Notes under the pieces: model-generated
Database searches by the model: none
Told to the model about the DNA's origin: nothing
The model's input: only the letters and a program-made list of their open reading frames with translations
In this document: positions 58,908 to 64,000 of the stretch, one piece after another
Numbering within the stretch: position 1 is the first letter of the stretch
Layout of the letters: every line of letters begins with the position of its first letter
Made by a program: the position numbers and the translations under genes
DNA from: Hymenopus coronatus
Taxonomy: Eukaryota > Arthropoda > Insecta > Mantodea > Hymenopodidae
NCBI GenBank assembly: GCA_030762935.1
Contig: CM060890.1
Span: 151,007,129-151,071,128 of the forward strand
Direction of reading: 5' to 3'
Length of the DNA: 64,000 bases

Positions 58908-59670
58908 ACTTTCTCTATACGTACTATGTATCTACATAGTGTATAGAGAAGGTATTGTATTGCACCCAAAAAGTCCATACCGAGATTTCACCGGAAATAC
59001 ATGTCATGGGACCTCCTGAAAGTCAACAACACGACAGTAAAAACCTTTTTAGAAAAATGTCCGCGTGTGTGTATGTGAGTGAGTGTGTATGGGAGGGGGG
59101 CAGCATAGCTCAAAAACGAAAAGTCCGTTAAATAACGAACTTGGTATTTAAGTTCAGTATCTTCCAAGGATGAGACACGACGATTTTTCAAGAAAATCCC
59201 TCCACCGCCAACTACCATTTACATGGAATATTTTTCGAAAATTTTGAGGACATCTTTATTCTGGATGAATTTTGCATAACTGGTAAACCGTAAGAGATAG
59301 ACAAAGTCCAGCTTAACAAGAGAATCTAGAGCTGTTTAAAATACACAATTTATGTTATATAAATCTTTTTCGTGGAGCTGATTGTTTTTGAGATATTCCT
59401 TGATATAAGTTTCAGCTTTAAAATACTTATACCTTTCTCAAACGGAAATTTGTCAAATCCTAGCCATACAAATAAAGGAACTTCAATCACATAGCAACCA
59501 GCTTTTGACTATCACTTTAACCTATGGTACTCCCTTATTTCGCTTCTACTTATAAGGAAGCAAGTAATACGACTATTTGTGATAACTTTTTTTTCGATGA
59601 GCATGAATATGCAACTTCTAAGAACAAGCTGCTTAGCAATAATTTGTTACGCAGATGTAGAGAAAGTCAA
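58908..59670 (-). repeat. R830 full-length minus-strand copy
   Basis: It begins with ACTTTCTCTATAC (58908-58920) and ends with GTAGAGAAAGT (59657-59667), 760 bp. Near the left end, ATGTATCTACATAGTGTATAG and the opening bases make a short palindrome. In reverse order it holds the CACCGGAAATACATG block, a GT tract GTGTGTGTATGTGAGTGAGT, CATAGCTCAAAAACGAAAAG, CCTTACGGTTTACC-type sequence and the GCAACCAGCTTTTGACTATC block. Confidence 0.8.
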
Positions 59671-59959
59671 CCTGCTGAGCAGCTGTCTGTATAGCCAGTC
59701 ACGCGGACACCCTTTGTGTTTCTTTGCTACCACACACCAATTAGTTATTCTTTAATCTCCCTTATTACATTTTCATCGTCAAAAATGTTAAACGCAAAAA
59801 AGGTTTTTTTCATTATTTAGTTGAATGAAACATCTCATTAGATTATTAAAACAAGTTTGATGATACAGCAACGGTATAATGGTTGGCTTGTTCAGTTTAA
59901 AATAGCTCCAGATGAAGTAAACAAGAGAGCATATATTCCAATTATAGTCTTGTGGAACA
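59671..59959. other. Short unique spacer before satellite C
   Basis: AT-rich sequence with no recognised feature between the R830 copy and the first satellite C units. Confidence 0.5.
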
Positions 59960-62900
59960 GACTACATTAAACACTGATCATTGGGTTTATAGCAGCAACA
60001 GGACATATGACAGAATATAAGTCCAGTCTGAAACACAACATTAAACAATGCTCCTTGAGCAGCAACAGAACATATGCCAGAATATAAGTCCAGTTTGAAA
60101 CACAATATTACAAAATGCTCCTTGAGTTTACAGCACAAACAGAAAATGTGCTGGACTGACAGTACATCAGACATTGATCTATGAAGTTTACAGCAGAAAC
60201 AGAAAACGTGCTGGTCTGACAGTACATCAGATATTGATCTATGAAGTTTAGAGCATAAACAGAAAACGTGCTGGTCTGACAGTACATCAGATATTGATCT
60301 ATGAATTTTATAGCATAAACAGAAAACGTGCTGGTCTGACAGTACATCAGATATTGATCTATGAATTTTATAGCATAAACAGAAAACGTGCTGGTCTGAC
60401 AGTACATCAGATATTGATCTATGAAGTTTAGAGCATAAACAGAAAACGTGCTGGTCTGACAGTACATCAGATATTGATCTATGAAGTTTAGAGCATAAAC
60501 AGAAAACGTGCTGGTCTGACAGTACATCAGATATTGATCTATGAAGTTTATAGCAGAAACAGAATACGTGCTGGTCTGACAGTACATCAGATATTGATCT
60601 ATGAAGTTTAGAGCATAAACAGAAAACGTGCTGGTCTGACAGTACATCAGATATTGATCTATGAAGTTTAGAGCATAAACAGAAAACGTGCTGGTCTGAC
60701 AGTACATCAGATATTGATCTATGAAGTATAAACCAGAATCGGAAAACGTGCTGGTCTGACAGTACATCAGACATTGATCTATGAAGTTTAGAGCATAAAC
60801 AGAAAACGTGCTGGTCTGACAGTACATCAGATATTGATCTATGAAGTATAAACCAGAATCGGAAAACGTGCTGGTCTGACAGTACATCAGACATTGATCT
60901 ATGAATTTTATAGCAGAAACAGAATACGTGCTGGTCTGACTGTACATCAAACATTGATCCATGAAGTATACAGCAGAAACAGAAAACGTGCTAGTTTGAG
61001 AGTACATCAGATATAGATCTGTGAAGTTTACAGCAGAAACAGAATACGCTCTGGTCTGACATTACATCAGACATTGATCTATTAAGTTTACATCAGAAAC
61101 AGAATGCATGCTGGTCTGACAGTACATCACACATTGATCTATAAGGTACACAGCGGTAGCAGAAAACGTGCTGGTCTGAGAGTACATCAAGACATTCATC
61201 TATGAAGTATACAGCAGAAACAGAAAACATACTGGTCTGATAGTACATCAGACATTGATCTATGAAGTATACAGAAGAAACAGAATACGTGCTGGTCTTA
61301 AAATACATCAGACATGACAGTACATCAGATATTTATCTATGTAGTATACAGCAGAAACGGAAAACGTGCTGGTGTGACAGTACATCAGACATTGATCTAT
61401 GAATTTTACAGCAGAAACAGAATATGTGGTGGTCTGACAGTACATCAGACATTCATCTATGAAGTATACAGCAGAAACAGAAAATGTGCTGGTCTGATAG
61501 TACATCTGACATTGATCTATGTATTTTACAGCAGAAACAGAAAACGTGCTGGTCTGACAGTACAACAGACATTGATCCATGAAGTTTGCAGCAGAAACAC
61601 AATACCTGCTAGTCTGACAGTACATCAGACATTGTTCTATAAAGAATACAACAGAAACAGAAAACGTGCTAGCCTGACAGTACATCAGATATTGATCTGT
61701 GCAGTTTACAGCAGAAACAGAATACGCGCTGGTCTGAGAGTACATCAGACATTGATCTATGACGTTTGCATCAGAAGCAGAATGCGTTCTGGGCTGACAG
61801 TGCATCAGACATTGATCTATGAAGTATACAGCGGGAGCAGAAAACGTGCTGGTCTGACAGTACATCAGACACTGATCTATGAAGTATAAAGCAAAAACAG
61901 AAAACATACTTGTCTGATAGCACAACAGACATTGATCTATGACGTATACAGCAGAAATAGGATACGTGCTGGTCTGAAAATACATCAGACATGACAGCAC
62001 ATCAGACATCAATCTATGAAGTATACAGCATAAACGGAAAACATGCTGGTGTGACAGTACATCACACATTGATCTATGAATTTTACAGCAGAAACAGAAT
62101 ACGTGCTGGTCAGTCAGTACATCAGACATTGATTTATGAAGTATACAGCAGAAACAGAAAACTTGCTGATCTGATAGTACATCTGACATTGATCTATGAA
62201 TTTTACAGCAGAAAAAGAAAACGAGCTGGTCTGACAGTGATTCAGACATTCATCTATGAATTTTACAGCAGAAACAGAATACGTGCTGGACTGACTGTAC
62301 ATCAAACATTGATTCATGAAGTTTGCAGCAGAAACAGATTACCTACTGGTCTCATACTACATCAGACATTGTTCTATGAAGTATAAGGCAGAAACAGAAA
62401 ACGCGCTAGTCTGATAGTACATCAAATATTGATCTGTGAAGTTTACAACAGAAACAGAATACGCGCTGGTCTGACAGTATATCAGACATTGATCTGTGCA
62501 GTTTACAGCAGAAAAAGAATACGCGCTGCTTTGAGAGTACATCAGACATTGATCTATGATGTTTACACCAGAAGCAGAATGCGTGCTGGGCTGAGAGTAC
62601 ATCGACATTGATCTATGAAGTATACAGCGGTAGCACAAAACGTTCTGGTCTGACAGTACATCAGACATTGATTTATGTGGTATACAACACAAAACCTACT
62701 GGTATGATAGTACATAGGACATTGATCTATGAAATATGCAGCAGAAACAGAATACGTGCTGGTCTGAAAATACATCAGACATGACAGTACATCAGACATT
62801 GATCTATGAATTATACAGCAGGAACGGAAAACGTGCTGATGTGACAGTACATCAGACATTGATCTATGAAGTATACAGTGGTAGCACAAAACGTGCTGGT

Positions 62901-64000
62901 CTGACACTACATCAGACATTGATTTATGTGGTATACAGAAGAAACAGAAAATATACTGGTCTGATAGTACATCAGACTTTGAACTATGAAATATGCAGGA
63001 AAAACAGAATACGTGCTGGGCTAAAATACATCAGATATGACAATACATTAACATTGATCTATGAATGTTACAGCAGAAACAGGATACGTGCTGGTCTGAC
63101 AGTACATCAGCCATTGCTCTTTGAAGTATACAGCAGAAACAGAAAACGTGCTGGTCTGATAGCACATCTGACATTGATCTATGAATTTTACAGCAGAAAC
63201 AGAAAACGTGCTGGTCTGACAACATCAGACATTCATCTATGAATTTTACAGCTGAAACAGAATACGTGCTGGACTGACTGTACATCAGACAATGATCCAT
63301 GAAGTTTGCAGCAGAAACAGAATACCTGCTGGTATTACAGTCATCAGACATTGTTCTATGAAGTATACAGCAGAAACAGAAAACGTGCTAGTATGACAGT
63401 ACATCAGATATTGATCTGTGATGTTTACAGCGAAAACAGAATACGCGCTGGTCTGACAGTACATCAGACATTGATCTATTAAATTTACATCAGAAACAGA
63501 ATGCGTGCTGGTCTGACAGTACAGCAGCCATTGATCTATTAAGTATACAGCGGTAGCAGAAAACGTGCTGGTCTGAAAGTACATCAGACATTGATCTATG
63601 AAGTATACAGCAGAAACAAAAAACATACTGCTCTGATAGTACAGCAGACATTGTTCTATGAAATATACAGCAAAATCAGCATACGTGCTGGTCTGACTGT
63701 ATATCAGACATTGTTCTATGAAGTATACAGCGTAAGCAGAAAACGTGTTGATCTGACAGTACATCGGACACCAATCTATGAAGTATACAGCTGTAACAGA
63801 AATCGTGCTGATCTGACAGTACATCAAACATTCGTCTATGAGGTATACAAAATAAGCAGAAAACGTGCTGGCCAGACACTACATCAGACATTGATCTAAG
63901 AAGTTTACAGCAAAAACAGAAATCGTGCTGATCTGACAGTACATTAGACATTGATCTATGAAATTTACAGCACAAGCAGAATACGTGCTGGTCTAACAGT
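59960..64000. repeat. Satellite C, 60 bp tandem repeat
   Basis: The unit contains TGAAGTTTACAGCAGAAACA, GAAAACGTGCTGGTCTGACA and GTACATCAGACATTGATCTA. CTGACAGTACATCAGA recurs exactly every 60 bp from 60155 to 60900. The first ~130 bp (to about 60110) are diverged leader units. 60120-60960 is the most uniform part. Later units vary more. Short partial units (ATACATCAGACATGACAG) break the phase at about 61303, 61980, 62768 and 63025. The array leaves the window at the right. Because 60 is a multiple of 3, frames stay open on both strands, but the products are just 20-residue repeats of no known type. Confidence 0.97.

Noticed and set aside
59962..61007. Open frames of 330 and 299 codons on the minus strand as real repeat-protein genes
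   Set aside because: They overlap each other in different frames and lie wholly inside satellite C, whose 60 bp unit keeps any frame lacking a stop open.
1..64000. Telomeric TTAGG arrays
   Set aside because: I looked for TTAGG-type runs because of the gag-only LINEs and satellites, and saw none.

Overview
This 64 kb window is eukaryotic and most likely comes from an arthropod, probably an insect with a large, repeat-rich genome. It holds several inactivated mariner/Tc1 transposons, a BEL/Pao retroelement, R1/Jockey-type LINE fragments with gag-like zinc knuckles, a Penelope-like GIY-YIG fragment and tRNA-derived SINEs. The only clear trace of a host gene is one small immunoglobulin-domain exon with good splice sites. 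There are no bacterial operons and no clear functional RNA genes. The species cannot be named from the sequence alone.

Layout. 1-1005: satellite A (65 bp unit). 1140-5095: a minus-strand Penelope-like 3' end, apparently split by a GC-rich cluster of three gag-only LINE copies (1261-4800). 5096-6060: AT-rich, no gene seen. 6571-7884: dead mariner. 7965-11270: decayed minus-strand LINE (endonuclease, reverse transcriptase, C-terminal Cys/His tail). 12600-13345: second LINE RT fragment, followed by a TCTA/TTAA-rich tandem tract to 13860. 14225-16610: a dispersed repeat (called R830 here), a mariner pseudogene, and a 96-97 bp tandem array whose unit derives from the mariner catalytic-core region. 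16611-41154: satellite B, about 24.5 kb of a 65 bp unit with multi-monomer periodicity and a ~9 kb internal duplication. 41155-51135: SINE remnants, many R830 copies on both strands, a second dead mariner and a 475 bp CA-type microsatellite. 52277-52439: the Ig exon. 53800-56985: BEL/Pao pol fragment on the minus strand, split by a Tc1/mariner-type element with ~38 bp inverted repeats and TA duplications. 57090-59670: R830 copies and a SINE with tRNA-like head. 59960-64000: satellite C (60 bp unit), running off the window end.

The pieces do not form a working pathway. The picture is pericentromeric-like or intronic heterochromatin built by nested insertion and tandem amplification. The most notable points are the satellite grown from mariner transposase sequence, the in-frame TAG at the same place in two diverged gag-only LINE copies, the monomer-quantised large duplication in satellite B, the R830 family with its built-in CA tract, and the isolated Ig exon resembling the vein/neuregulin type.

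Limits: boundaries of decayed repeats are read by eye and may be off by tens of bases. Family names come from remembered motifs, not searches.
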